Source of the DNA: Echinococcus granulosus
Lineage: Eukaryota > Platyhelminthes > Cestoda > Cyclophyllidea > Taeniidae
Length of the DNA stretch: 64,000 bases
Direction of reading: 5' to 3'
Assembly (NCBI RefSeq): GCF_000524195.1
Contig: NW_020170401.1
Location: forward strand, 915,066-979,065
Numbering within the stretch: the first letter of the stretch is position 1; each line of letters begins with the position of its first letter. The position numbers were made by a program, and so were the translations under genes. Of the stretch, positions 1 to 14,000 are shown in pieces. The notes beneath the pieces were generated by a model. It saw only the letters and a program-made list of their open reading frames with translations, was not told the origin of the DNA and searched no databases.

Positions 1-3000
1 CTCCGTCAAAGTAAAATGTGACTGAAAGAGGGCTTAACTGGTGCTGAACAACTTTGGATATTTTTGGTTTATGATGGGATGGAATCAAAATGCCTCTTCT
101 TAAGGGATGCGTCTGAATCAAATGCGTGCTGTCACTCTACTGATGGCGACTTTACCGTGGAGCAATAAATTTGCCAAACATCGGAAGAATGAAAGGCAAA
201 AATATAGCCATCAATTTATGTTTCTGGCACATTTTTTTGTTCCCTTGTCTCCTGGCAGCAACAACTTGCTCGCTATTGCCAAACTGAAAGTTGGAGCATT
301 AAATTCTAAAAACTGACTGACGCGAAAAGGGAACACCTAACCTATGTAGTGCTATATGGGTCACAAAAATCCAACTGAAGCCCAGTGTTTCGCTCCCTAC
401 TTTAATTCAAACGTCTCGACTTTAAAATCCTATTTCTCGATTAAGCACACTTACCCTGCTTTATGAAAGGTTGGCTTTTGCCACAGTAAATAGAGACCAG
501 CTTCAAAGGGAATTTTCACTTTTATTCCCCTACAAATAAGCCTGTCATAACTGACTTCAGTGCCATAGTATTCAAAATATTTTGCTTTTTTGCTCACTAT
601 TAATCTGTCACTTCGCTTTTATTGTTAAGGGATTAATTCCATCTTTTCAACAATTGGATTGCACTTTATTTGTGCCTTTGTAAAAATTCGCTGCTTACAC
701 AAAAGCAATTCCAGAAATTGACCCACCTCGTGGAGCAAAAAGTTCTTTTCTTTCGATCCGGAGCATTTGCTTCTAAATATTTTGTTGCTGCTAGCGTTGC
801 TTGCTGATTTTTTCCGGTCAGCTACAGAGGTTTAAATTAGAAGGTAGAAAAAGTAGTTGAGATTAAAACCATTAGTTGGTTGCTTGTTTAAAAGGATCGG
901 CTTAAAAATCGGAAACATAAAGCCATGGTTTCAAATGAAGTGATCAAATTGGACTGAGACCTGGGTTTTATGTAGAAGAAAAGTGAATAGAATGCATTTC
1001 TAAATGGGCAAGGGAAATTGTTTTGATATAGTGTCCTCATCCTGACACGTAAATAGGGGCTAGGAAGCACGTTTCGGTATGAAACAAACCAATTGCAGAT
1101 AGCCTGCTTTGCTTTACTTTGATTTGGCGGCACAGAGGAAGTTGGATGGTTGCATTTTCTTCACCATCCAACAGTAAATTTTGTCCATTGTGAAGGCTTG
1201 TTATAGTTTTGGCTATGTGGCGACCAGATGGTCCATTTTTCCAGGCGAGTGCTCACAGACTTGACTCCCGAGACGGTAGGGCAGAGACTATCACTATAGG
1301 ATTGGGAACTGATAGGTGTATGTTCATCAATCGAGTGTTCGATCATGTCAGAGCACCTCATTCTCCCCAACGAGTATATTTGAAGGAGTTTGGGTTATGT
1401 TTTATCATCAAAGGACACATCGTCCATTACTACTTACTACTCCATGCTAGTAAACATTTCCAGAGAGGGTGGAGTGGAGGGGTACTTGTGTAAGCCCTCA
1501 AATTGCTCTACCTTTTCGAAATCGTAGGTATTCATTAACAGTTACGTTATATACACCATTCCGCAGACAGCTTTGCCCATTTTCTGGTTTTGGCACGGTC
1601 ATGGCTGTATGTCGATCAGGCGGTAGATCGGGGGCTGGCACTGCTGGATTCGAAATTGACGGACGCAGATTCGTCATAAAATTTTTACTTATTTCAAGTG
1701 CTTTGCTCCCCTCTCCATGCGTAAATAACGAGACGTTAGAATTTTAGTACTTCGTTGGACGGCAACGTCGTCCATCACCACACTCCACCCATTACCACAG
1801 TTACCTACCGTCTTGATTAATTGTGTCTGTAGTGGGCTGGACTGAACCGGTCTCTGCTAAACACGCCGTCTGCGGGGAACTCTCACCTTTTATTGCTCTG
1901 TGTATAGTGTTGTTACGGCGGCATGCCTCTGCAAATCTCCCAAATCAAAGTCCGGACTTCATTCACCCACAGAAATCAGCAGGTTCTAAAAGTCCTTTTG
2001 AACTGCTGACAGAGCTTTATGTCCGCAATCATGCGAAACGACTACAAATTTTGGGGAACAAATAAGTGGAGAAGTTCATCCGTGCTCCTAAATCTTTGTC
2101 TTATAACCCAGCAACAGCAGTAGCAGTAACTTTCAACCCAAGCGCAAATAAATTGAAGCAAAAGTTTTCTGAAGATTGCATAAATTTTTAAATTATTCAG
2201 GTCTGCAAACAACAGTGCCTTGGAATTCACCTGAGTAGTCAACAGGCTAACAACCTTTTGATAGAAAATCTCACAAAATCTCCTTCTTGACTCATAAAGT
2301 AAGACAGTTGTATTTATCAAATCTTGCCAAGTTTGGACGAAAATCCAGGCGCTGGGCTTGACGCTGCGTGTGCGAAGAAGTCGTTTCAACCCTCAAAGTT
2401 GAGTTAGGCGAGGAAGGGTCAAACACCCAGTCAGTTTAAAATCAAGAGCTCAGCCTACCCAAGTAGTGTCTAGGTGTAAGAGTCTCGGTGATACAGATCG
2501 GAAGTAAAATACCGAACGCACTCATTCCATTCGTTAAAAGGCTTTAAGACCGAATTCAGTGGGGCACAAGCCTGTGTGTCCCAATTTTATGGAATATCTG
2601 TCTCTAGAAGGAGAAAACTCCACCTTAACAGCAGCGGTCGATTTTATTCCCCGTTTTTTCCTTAACTGCCTGTTTAGCATGTCTAACGCCACAAAACAGT
2701 GACGGTGAATGTACAGGCTGAGAGGTGGGGACAGCATCTCCCTTCTCTCCCTCTTCTCCTAGCGCAAGGTAAGGAGATTTTTTTACGGATTAGTTTAGCC
2801 TTATGAAGTCTTATGTTTTCCTAAAGGGAAAGAACTTTCTCCCCACTGGTGAGTCGGACCTTGTTATTTCTGTCAAAGAGGTTTTTTCGTAATAAACGGA
2901 TAAATCTCAGCCGTGGTTGATGTTTTGCCCTCAGAAAGCAAACAATTAAGAGCCTATAGTAGCTACTCTTGTCCACTTTATCCACGCACACGCACATAAG

Positions 3001-3714
3001 GGAGAGTCTTCCGGTGATGAGGGAACGTGCATCTGGGAAGTGTGGAATGAGTAAGGTGCTACTCATAAGGCTATATATCACCACAAATCCGTCAGCAAAC
3101 AGCCTAAAACCCGTGACGAATTTTAAAAGGTATGGGGAACAATTGGATAGGATGTGAAGTCTATTGTTTAGTTATTTATGTACGGCATGGGGGGTTCATC
3201 CGTCTAGCTTATGCCACAATTTTCCCAGTTGATCTTGACGAGGGCCAATCATTTCATCACTTATGTTAAATATAACTGAAATTTTCTGACACATCAATCT
3301 CTAATTATTTTAATCACTGGTGGCAGGCGATTCTTCATTATTATAGACCTCTCCCTGAAAGTACTGTTTCATCATTCGGTGATTTATCACCATTGTTCAA
3401 CTTTGGGAGCCATCCCTCGATGAAGCGTTTTGTGACGACACCTCCTCAAAATACGTTTCAGCAAATTTAAAACTCCTTTAAACTCAATTTGTAGACACTT
3501 TGTAATATGAGGGTTCATTTTGACAGAAGAGTTTAGGGAAGAATCTGAAGAGCACCTTGCCTATAGATTGACACATCACATTTATGACCTGCGTCATAGA
3601 TTTATGAATAACCGCATGCGTTTGTTAACTTACGACCGACATGAGGTTTTATTCCCACTGTACTATTTTACCTATTCGAGGCTTTCCTGGTGGCGGATTA
3701 TGTATTGTTGACGT
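1..3714. other. Non-coding stretch, no gene recognised
   Basis: Only short open frames (under 120 codons) occur on either strand, with no recognisable domain, no cysteine-rich zinc-finger pattern, and no set of adjoining exons with matching phase. The zinc-finger N-terminus expected for a Piccolo/RIM-type gene starting downstream was looked for here and not seen; it may lie upstream of the window. A short open stretch at 3523-3620 after a plausible acceptor could be an orphan exon but has no recognisable content. Confidence 0.5.
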
Positions 3715-3795
3715 GCAAAGGGACCTGAGAGGTTACTGGCTTAGCCCGAGTGGAAGTACAATGGCAGAGCCTTAAGTACCTGCGCTACCGCAACG
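3715..3795 (+). repeat. LTR fragment of the TRIM-like repeat family
   Basis: A short diverged fragment resembling the distal half of the about 180 bp terminal repeat found elsewhere in the window. It shares the blocks AAGTACAATGGCAGAGCC and CCTTAAGT in the same order and spacing as the copies at 43358 and 48661. No internal region follows, so it is read as a degraded solo terminal repeat. Confidence 0.5.
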
Positions 3796-5216
3796 AACCA
3801 TTTGCTTAGGCGGTTATTTTAACCACTCAGGCTCTTGGGTCGAAGCGAGTCCGTCATTCTTTCCTGGTGGTGCATTCTCCTAGGCACCTCGAGCTGCCTT
3901 AGACACAGCCAAAAGTCCATTCCTTCGAACCCAGAGATGGAAGAGAGGGGGTAGTTAAACAAGAAATACCTCACTACGCATCGACCCTTGTGGGGTTTAT
4001 TACAGCATGAGGGGGAATTCGGGGCTCAGCACTGATGTCCCAAACCCTTCTTGATGGGATTTATACTTTACACCATTTGATAAACACTTTTAATAATACT
4101 TCCTTACATACGCTCACCCACGTTCCTCCTTAAAACAGAAGGTGGCCCCAAATCTGCTACATGGGACGGGGTTTCTACCTCACTTAGCGGTCAGTCGTGC
4201 ATTTGTCCACTGACTCTCAACACCTAATGTCACAATAGGCCGAATGATTTCGACTGCTTGCCTACTCTTGGTCAGCATGCCTAATCCACTTCGTCGGCGC
4301 AAAGGCAGGTTTTTGAACTGAAGAGAGCATAGGGGTATAAATAGCGCAATCCTACGCAATTCAAATGATTGCCTTTCCATCATTTCCCTTACTTGTGTGC
4401 CCCATAAACTTTAAGATGTGATAAGCATCTCTACCTTGAGATCAGTTTTTATTAGGTTGGTCGTTTAATGGAGGCATATTCTGAACAAATTCCATTTCAT
4501 AGGGGAATTTTCTTTTCCCATTGAGGCTGGAGGTCGGGACCCCTCTGGGTCACTCCTTTAAGCGATAAAATTGCCACCTTAGATGAGAACACGACCTACC
4601 TCATTCTCAGTACTGTATATTTTAGTTTTGCTGAGGGTTACTGAGTATAGCGTATTTAACTAGGGCGTTGTATCGAAGATGGTCTTTAGGCCGATTACTC
4701 TACGATGCCTACGAGAGAGATCACCTTCTGGCAGTTACTTAAAGGCAGGATTATCTCTTTGAAGTCTGTTTGGTTCGAGCTCCGCCACCGATTAAGATGC
4801 AGAATTAGTGCTCAAGGATTACCAAAAGCCAGGATAGTTACAGTAATTATGACAGATGGGCGCCTTCACCGAATTTAAGGTTTGTAACTAGGATGAAGGA
4901 ATTAAGCAATTTGATGGTATGGATTGGTTTCGCTTACTGCCGTCAGTAGTACAGCCCTCCAGGTCGACGCTCAAGTCCGATCAAGACAAAAGCATGACCT
5001 GCGCAGAGGGAAACATCCACATAGCTTAAATCCAACTTGTCGGTTGACAACAGTACCACGATAAATTTTAAAGAAATAAAACAAATATTTAAAGTCGCTT
5101 ATTTGGGATAGTTAATAGCTATTTCATTCAAGCTGAAAAGCAAGTTCAGATGTCATTCTGAAGATCACGTCTTCTTTGAATTCGTACTTATTTGACAACA
5201 TTTTTCTCCAATTTAG
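3796..5216. other. Non-coding stretch upstream of the large scaffold exon
   Basis: No exon, RNA gene or clear repeat was recognised. The 3' end is a credible splice acceptor (pyrimidine-rich TTTTTCTCCAATTTAG ending at 5216), so the last part is read as intron. Confidence 0.4.
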
Positions 5217-8013
5217 CCGCTTTCAAGCGCAATAGCATTCAATGAACTCCACAGCCCTCAATCGGGCTTCGCATCAAATCAAGATGCTAATGAATGGGTG
5301 GAATCTCAAGGAGGACGAATTCAACCCTCCTTGCCGAGACAAAAGATAGACGAAGCATCGGCAAATCTCGACGCTACCACTACTACCACCACAGTGGAGG
5401 AAAGTACCTTGAATTCCGTCGTGAGCATTGCATGCACAACGCCGACTTATGGACAGGCCCGACAGTCACCAATAGCGCGAGAAAGCGGTGCTACAGACAC
5501 ACCGGCGCGTCCGGACACACCGCGTGTCGGTGTGACGGACATACCGAGAGAGACAGGCTATCGATTGGTAGGCGGTGGAAGGGTGAAGCCAATGGCGTAT
5601 GGAGAGGCGCACGAGGTGGAGGGAGTGGAAGACTCAAGCCACGGATGCAGCAGGAACGAGAACTCAAGCTCTGCTCATCGACCCAAGGTCGTGTCTCCCC
5701 CACCGCCTCATCCTCCACCCGCCCCTCTACCTCTCTCTCCCCCTCCCTCCTCTACCACCCACTACCCAACTGGGGAAGGGTGTAATGTTCTCTTGTTGCC
5801 AAAAGCACTAGTTCACCACTCCTCGCGTCTTCCACAACAGTTGCAACAGCAGCAAACAGAGGCGGTTACATTATCAGGCGAGGAGGAACCGTTAAGCCTC
5901 ATCACCGAAGCCGTCCGTTCTCAGTCTGTGGACCATTTACCTCTCCTACTTTTGGAAAGTCCCTCATCTCCAGAAGTCCAGAGTACTCAATCGCGAACTA
6001 TTGGAAGCTGTCTGTGGAGTGCTCTGTGTAAGAACAAGTCTAGACAGTTTGACAGAGCCATCCGAACCCTTACTGCTAGCAGTGAAGGCTCTACATCGTT
6101 TCTGGAGTCAACGGATGCCCTACTTTCACTGCTCAAATCTGAGACAGAACCAACTGAAGTGCAACACAGAGTGGTGGCAAAAACTCGTCGTCTACACTTG
6201 ACGCAGATCTGTAATACCACTATCGAAGAACGGGAGGAGCAATGTTCCTTTCTTCCACCTTCTGAAAGAGAGCGGCGCTTTGAATTCACTACAGCTCAGC
6301 ATTTGTTTTCCAGCTTGACCTACGAGAATCCCCTACTCGTCAGTATGACTTCGGCATTGAGAGGCAAAAGAAGTCAATCGTATATTGCGCGGAGTGAGTT
6401 TGATACGTCCTATGCAAGACAGCAACAACAACAACAACAACAGCAACATGCACAGTTACGTCTGCCAGATGTACCACCTCATGGGACTTCCGCCAACCAC
6501 AGGAAGCATAGGAGTTTTACGCTCTCTTCAATGCCTCACACTGCGACTACCTCGCAGAGGTACGGTGAAAACGACATGTGTTTTGCATCAATGTGGAGTC
6601 CCCCTCTGGATAAATCCATTTCAGCTGGTTTATCGCCCAAACATGCAAGAATAAAGTCGAGTCAGTATAGCTCTCGTCCCCTTGCTAGCAAAGACAACTT
6701 CACGTTGTCGTCGTCAGGATTCACATCGCACCGGAGTGCTCCGAATGGCAGTTATCAACGTGTTAATCGATATTCTGGAAGTATGCTAGATGAGTATGGA
6801 AGCGGTGACTCTGGAGGATCGAATAGCAGCTATCGGAAACGGTTTATAGATCAAAGGAAGTCAACTAAGACGCCCAGTTCGGCCAGAATGTCTGGAGATG
6901 CATCAATAATGCGATTAGGATATGATACAGCCCTGGCTAATAGATCCTCCACGCTGCCGTACAAGCGTCGTGGCAGCTGGCACGTTGATCGAGAGGCAAA
7001 TTTTTCCACTCTAGATTGGAACACTTCACGGAATCTATGGAGCAAATCTCGCTGGCGTAGTTTCAGTCCTGAACGTCTGGCCCTCGAAACCTCGCATGAT
7101 ACTGGTCCTCCTCCACTTTCCTCGGAGAGCAGAAGTCTTCGATCGCAAAGTCTTCACAGGAAGCATCTCCTAGAATTGACCAAATCAACGGAACAACTTT
7201 CGACAGGATTTCTAGACAACTACAAGGGTATAGAGACCTCTTTCAACACATTGCGAGCCAAGCTTGACGCCGCCTCGACTGATCGATTGTATGGACGTGA
7301 TGCTACAGCGGAGCAGCTTCGACGCCAATGTAAACGTGAGCATCGACGTCTTTTGAAGAGTTTAATGTCGGATAGTTGGGAGAAGGGAATCGAGAGGCAA
7401 CCCAATCCTCCACCCCAGTATTTCAATCAGGCACCAGGAGTAGTTCTTCCTGTTCAGGAAGCTACTCTCCTCACGGCTCCACGTACAACTAACCCTCTAA
7501 CCAATCCTAATTTGGAAAAACTCTTAAGGAATCCGACATTGATGCAACTGCTTGCAAACCACGCATCTCAGGCCCATCAGACACCAGATCAAAATAGTTT
7601 GGCCGATCAAGTAACTCTGGCAGCGGTAGCAGGCGCAGCTGCGGCTACTGCAATGGCGAATTTCGCAACTCCAAGCACTGAACAACCCTCCTACTCCAAT
7701 CTTCCAGTCCAAACAACTTCCACTGGAGACGAGTACGACTGGAATGATCCAGAGACGCTGATGGCAGCCTACACTGCTCTAGCTGAAGCTAGTGGTGGAG
7801 AGAAAGCCTTCTTAGAGCAACTCTCTCCAGAATTAGCCGCCACTCTGGTCCACTATCGGGAACAGCTGTCGGAGAAGCTGTCGGCTGGGGAAAGCGGAAG
7901 CGGTGGAAAGGTGAATTCTGTGACTTCAGCTGTAACTACAACAACAGCAACGCCGACAACGTCTGTACCATCTGCGGCGATGATGACCCCAAGCAGTGGA
8001 GCTGTCTACAAAG
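5217..8013 (+). CDS. Large low-complexity N-terminal exon of the active-zone scaffold
   Basis: The frame is open from a splice acceptor at 5215-5216 to a stop at 8121-8123, about 968 codons. It is rich in Ser, Thr, Gln and Pro, with a proline run around 5695-5735, Gln-rich stretches near 5836-5857, and a pure run of nine Gln at 6420-6446 (CAA/CAG). Basic Ser/Arg segments follow (6640-7400), then an Ala-rich segment near 7620-7665. No folded domain is recognised. The first in-frame codon is not ATG, so translation starts in an earlier exon. The 3' splice site is uncertain: AAAG/GTGGTG at 8013/8014 matches the phase needed by an acceptor at 9916, and AAG/GTGAAT at 7910/7911 is an alternative. 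If neither is used, the frame ends at 8123. Membership of the PDZ/C2 gene is inferred from strand, order and phase. Confidence 0.7.
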
Positions 8014-11000
8014 GTGGTGGTGGAAGCCAATCAGCTGTTGTGTTGGAAGACGTCTCACGACAGCCCGGAATGGACAAGGAGACGATTGGTGCGAATTTCA
8101 TCTATTTAATGGATAAGATTTAGTCGAAACTTATAACATTTTGTGGCAAAATTCAGATATTTGAAAAATACGGAAATATTGACACCGATTTTAATAGACA
8201 GTTCTGTCACGAATCCCCTTAAATTCTTTTCAGTGGACCTATATTAGTAAGTCGTCCTGATTATGCAAGCAATGATTTATTTTTTAAAGAAATTGCTATA
8301 CAGACTTTGGGAATTTTCCTAATAATTTCCGTAAGGTAAGATACTTCATTGCTAAGGCAATCACGCAGCACTTTCATAGAGGAGTGTCACAATCTCGGCT
8401 AATAATCTAAAAGTTTGCCTTTTGTTTGGTCAAACTACAGCAGCGTCATCATTTTTCATAAAAAAAATAACTTGAGCGATTCAGGAAAATTATTAGCTAG
8501 AATGAAGCAAATTCTCTTCTCGTCTTCTACTTAAATGTGCATGACTGGAATAAGTAGTCATGCCATGTGGAGCCCTGTGAGAAATTTACTTAACTTCTTA
8601 AAGGGGAATGGGTGTAAGTAAGCCTTAATCTTCTACAAATTGAAGTCAATTGTGCCTCTCGCTGTTGCTCTTCATCAATAATGCAAGATAAATTTTAAAA
8701 GTCAAACTCATTTTCCTTCCGATTTACTATGAGTGAACCCACTTTTTTCATTCTGAAATTTTGAAACAAGAAAAGTTCAAGAAATGGCTTGTCAAATTTC
8801 CCCAAAAAAGGAGCAGACAACACCAAAAATTCTTTAAAATAGATGCATAAATCAGCTTGCAGCTCATTGGTCGAATTTCGCGGAAGGTGAGCTTGCGTAA
8901 TTCTGATTGGCCAACCTTGAGGCCGAGCGACCACTGCCTTTCATTTGTTGCTTAGGCAAGAAAGAAGCCTTAAGTTTTTCTTTAGTAGAACCGAAAATGG
9001 GTGTTCTGTTGTAAGATTGTAATATTGAAGGGCACGCCTCCCTTTTCGTGCTTTGTGATAAAGACGCTGCCATTTATGTGGTTGTACGTATTTGTTAGTT
9101 CGAACAGTGGTGGTGAATTAGGTAACAACTCATCTGATGTCAGGGTTTTAGTACATTTGCTACTAGCGTTCGTCTCAGAGGATGATCGGGTGTCATAGGA
9201 GAGATGTTTCATTGTTCTGATATGAATTCGACTGGCACAAGGTTTTATGAACCATTTTTAGGGACCAAAAAGAAATTTAGCCACTGGCAAACCCATAGCA
9301 CCTGACAGCAATTAAGCTCATCTGCTTAGTACAAGGATTTGACGCAACCGGCAGCTATCCTAAATCGATAACGTGCCCAGCGTCACGAATACGTGACGCA
9401 GGGCCCAGGTAAGAAAGTCGAGGCATCGCACATGTACGAGGGTGTTTGCAAAGGTGTCAGTGATTAGGTTGTGAAAAGCAAGTAAAAACAGAGATGAATT
9501 CGAGTGAATTACATCTAATAATTTGGAAAAATGCTTTAGTAGATTATATACCCGTGCGTACAAGCATGCCTGTACCTATTTGAGACCAGCTGTGATGTAA
9601 TGATAAAGATTTGTTGTTTTCAATTTACATTAAATAGGGAAATTAGCTGCCAACTGTTTTTTTCAGAAATATTTCGATCGGGCTAGTGCTTTGGCTTCAA
9701 AGCCAGACTGAAAATATAGAAGTGGTAATGCAAGACCTCGTCTAATGGATCTCAGTGTTGAGAAAAGCAAACGTTTCACCAGATAAAAATGCATGCCTTG
9801 TTTTAAATTCATTTGCCAAATAATGCCTATTTACATAATGAATATCAAAATACTTCCTTTTCGTAACTGATTTGGTCTATTTTGGACATTGAACCTGGTC
9901 TCATTGAAAACAAAGCCCTCAGCTTAAACATTGCCAGCAACATTCCAAAAGCACAGGAAGAAAATTTGGCAAGAAAACAACTAACGCTAGACATTTTCAA
10001 ACCCTTAGTTCCCAGTGGACGAATAAAACTCTCTAACGCTTCCTTGAATGATGCGGCATCGAGAATTCGTGGAATGAATAGGGTATGCTAGTGATTTTTT
10101 CGCCATGCTTCTCACATACTTTTAGGTTGGAAAAATATCTCACCTCTCGCTTTCTCCTCGTTTGCTTTAGAATTCCGACTCAACTCCCACGAAGTTGTTG
10201 AGAAGGACGTACGATTTTCCCACCAAACGACTTCTTTTGATGCGCAGTTCAAAGGGTCGAAACATGGGTGGTGAGAAGCGCTATACGCCATAACTTTATA
10301 CCATTTTTGGCTAGTGGCCTATTTTCGGAAATGGGTGGGTCCAAATTTCATGCTGAGAGGGTAATTTAACGCTTCCTTTCATCACGTTTAGGCAATGGAT
10401 TTGGTCTCGAAATTGTGGGCGGAAGGCAACGATCTGACGGTCGATTAGGCAGCTACGTGGAGCAGATTCACTCGGGCGAAACACTGGGGTATCTTCATGG
10501 GGAAATCTCAGAAGGTTCGGAAATGACCATTTGCCTACCTAAATCATGAGGTTTGACGTCAGGCATACCAATCACAGCAGAACCAAATCATAACTTAGTG
10601 TAGGCCGGACGCCTATATAGTCAGTTAAAAGCAGGTATCATTAGAAGTTTGACGGACACAGGTTCCTAGTTTGAGGAGGTTCTCAGTTTCTGCAATGAAC
10701 TGGGAACTGTGGTAGTTGTAGGTCCTATAAAGCTGCCGACTTCTTTGCTTTTTTGAAAATTACTCTTAAATTTTCCCACTTATGTCTACAAAAGCAGTTG
10801 GTTTTACAGGAACAAAATTTTTAAACTCCTTTTCAGCAGTTAGTTCTACTGTACAATTTGCCCTTAATTTCGTTGTTTTCATTTGCATGAAATTCTCGCA
10901 AGTTTTTCGGTCTTCTGTGGTACTGTGCTCGTGCGTTATTGAAAAGACATTTAATAACATGTTTTATGCTAGGTGATGAAGTAATAGAATGGAATGGAAT

Positions 11001-14000
11001 TCCGCTGATTGGAAAAGGGGCGGCCGAAGTTCAGGCGATCGTTGACACTCCGGCAGATGAGGTTGAACTCCTGGTAAGAATGTAAGTTGACTTTTCACTT
11101 TACCACAGTCACCTTTTCCAGCAACACTTGCCAGCTTATTGAGACTGAAAGGGTGCCTTTTCCAAAAATAGCTGACAAAAAGACCAAAGTGACTTGTTAT
11201 ATTTTCTTAAGATATTGCATTAAAACTTAAGATTACCAGTATACTCTTTTATGGTTCTTCAGGTAAAAGGTAAAATGTCTGACCCAAGCAGTGCGTAGGG
11301 GGAATGATTATAAACATAATTTTTTGCAGTTAGCCCCATTTAATGTTGACAGCAATTTGGACTTGGAAATTGGTGATCAATATGCAGGTTCTGTCGACTA
11401 TCGATAAATACGGGGGTGTGGTTCGTTTGATCAATAAAGAAATATGACCAGTGATTTACTAGCTACCTTCCAAAAAGGCATATTTTCAGCGCATATTATT
11501 AGTTCTGGCTGACAAAGACCTTTTTGGTAGGATTGCAACCTCTAACCTTGCAGTTCGGTGCGAAGGCTTTTGCGTATAAATGGTGCCTTATTTGGGCACA
11601 ATTTTGTGCATTATCTGGTGCACAAGGGAAGCAATCTGCTAAGTACTTTCCGCAAGTGGCCAGGTGGTAGGCAAGGGGAAATTGGTTGCCTACAGTGAGT
11701 GGCATTGAGTGATCGAGACAGGGTCGAGTATACCATTATTCATCTTACAAACATCCGCTCTGTGTAGCTGCAGCCGTTGGAGCTGGCGTAAACACCAGAT
11801 CAAGGCCTAGCTTTTGTCGAAACTGTTTAAAAAAAATAAGGTTTACGTATCTCCAATTGTTACGACCTAAATTAATTCAGTTTCAATTTGAAATTGGAAT
11901 TCGGGTTTATTCAAACTATTCAACCAATTTTTTCCCTTTAAAAAAGATTGGTGTCATTGGATAACGATGAGAAAGCTCAGGAGTTAAAGAAGTTTCTTCA
12001 TGTTTTTCTCCTAGCAATCCTTCGGAAACGCTAGCCTCACATCGATATCCTCAGGAATTCCTCCAACATACGTGCTCTCGCCGAAGCCCTTGTAGTAAGT
12101 CAGATCTCAAAGACCACATTGGCTTCAGAATGTATGGCGTTTTGTCCTAGGTGATTACAGTGCATCAAGCAACAAAGCGTATTCATTAATGAAATGGAAG
12201 TTTTAAAGTAACACACTGCACTGTTAAATCATAAACCTACCGTTTTATTGTTCTCCCAGTGCTTTATAATTGTGTGCTTATTTGATACTTGACCCTTTAT
12301 TGCAATTTGACTCCACTTTGCGACAGTATTCACTTACTGTATTTTTGATTTACAAGACCTGGTCTTCTAACTGATAACCAAAGTCCAGGGTCATTAAGAA
12401 TTCAGGTAATACCGCTTGATGGCGACAGTAAGTAACAGAGAGCAGGACTTCCTCCAAAAACTGTTCAGTTTTTTGTTTGTTTAAATTGTGAAAGTTGACA
12501 ACTAAACTAGTCTAGTTCTTGTGCAGGTGATCTACAAGGTTAGTGCGGCGTTCGGTATACTTAGCTGCAATCACTCAAAGCTTGTAGGGCCTTGTCATGT
12601 TTGAGGTTGCTTTTACGTAATAATGGCGGGTGTGCCAACCCTCTCTTACGGTACCTCCGGGTACTTCTTGGAATCCTCATATCATGAAATGTCTCTTGAA
12701 GCTGGTAGGTTTGACTCGGCCAAGTCAAATGGACAAATTTAGATGAAGTTTCGAAGTAGCGGAAGCTAGCTTCTTGTCATGCATTTTGTAGGCCATTCGG
12801 AGAAGAATTGGTAGCACAAAGTACCACCCAGAAATTGTTTAAAAAGCCCGGGTTTTGGTTTTTATTTATCGCTGAGAAGTTGTGTTATGCTCAACCCATA
12901 AATCCTACTTGAGCAAATATAGTTGTCTCATACTTCAACGCTTGACTCTTCAGGTTGCGAAATGCTTATTAGGATTGTTAAAAGTAAACATTATTGAAAT
13001 TTTTGCTTGGTGGGTTTTAGAATCAGCAATATATTTGGATGGCTTTTTTCTGCTCCCTCTCAGCTGCCGATGCTCACCGCTACCCCCCCAAACTCTGTCC
13101 TTCGCACAACCCTAATCCTCACTTCCACGAAAGCCTTCATGGTAGTGGCGGTGGAGGCGGCAGCTGTGTGCATCAACAGCACATCTGCCAGCAGTCTCAA
13201 CAATCACCTCGTGGACCTCCCATCCACACCTGTGAGGTCCATCCCACGGGGCCCGCGTGTATTCATAAGCAGCAACAGCACATGTGCCGTTCGGGCGACT
13301 GGTCGTCAGATCCCCGTGGCACCTGTCCATCACGAGGCGTGATCGATCAACCTCCACCGAACTCGCCGCAGTCGGAGCGAAATATCAGTGAGACGTCGGC
13401 CAGTCCCTCCACACGGACTGGAAGTGTCCACCATCACCAGCGGCAGGTGGTACCCACAGTTAATGTTGCAGAGTACGATGGTGGTGGACGAGAAGCGCCG
13501 GACGCTGTATCGCATAGCAGTGGTGGGCCGATTGTAAGTTAAGGTGATGTTTACAGTAGTATTTGCAAAATATTTTCATTAGCATAACAAATCTTTGTGA
13601 AATCTACAATCCCTTGCAAAAAAAGTTATTTTAAGTAATTAACATGCCCGCTATCATCATCACGCCGGTTATCATGCCTGAGCCACCACTTTAATTGGAG
13701 AAATGAATCAAAACATAAAAGAAAAGCAAAGTTAGAACAATTTGTCGAATAATGGCTTGATAAAATCCCTTGGTAATGGTGGTCTCTTTTTCTATGGGAG
13801 AAACCTTAGTAGCGGAGGCGTTAGATTCCTTCAATAGAAGGGGAGAAAGACATTCAATTGATTGTCCAAAACCCTTACGTACGGGATGCGTCATCACCTC
13901 CTCAACTTAACGAAAAAATAAATTATTACCCAACTTTGGTATAACACGAAATGTTTCGGGTTCTGCCGGCAAGAGAATGTTTTGAAGTGAACAGGTTTGC

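Noticed and set aside
1823..2065. 80-codon frame with a protein-like second half
   Set aside because: No donor in a suitable place, no domain, and no link to the scaffold gene downstream.
3520..3711. 63-codon frame with charged composition after a possible acceptor
   Set aside because: No partner exon or recognisable domain; the right part overlaps a repeat fragment boundary.
5294..5785. 163-codon plus-strand frame at the start of the large exon
   Set aside because: It overlaps the much longer frame that is linked to the splice acceptor at 5216; low complexity creates open shadows in the other frames.
13130..13300. Cys/His pairs in the scaffold linker, considered as a zinc finger
   Set aside because: Spacing is irregular and glycine/glutamine-rich; it does not match the family's N-terminal zinc finger and lies after the PDZ domain.
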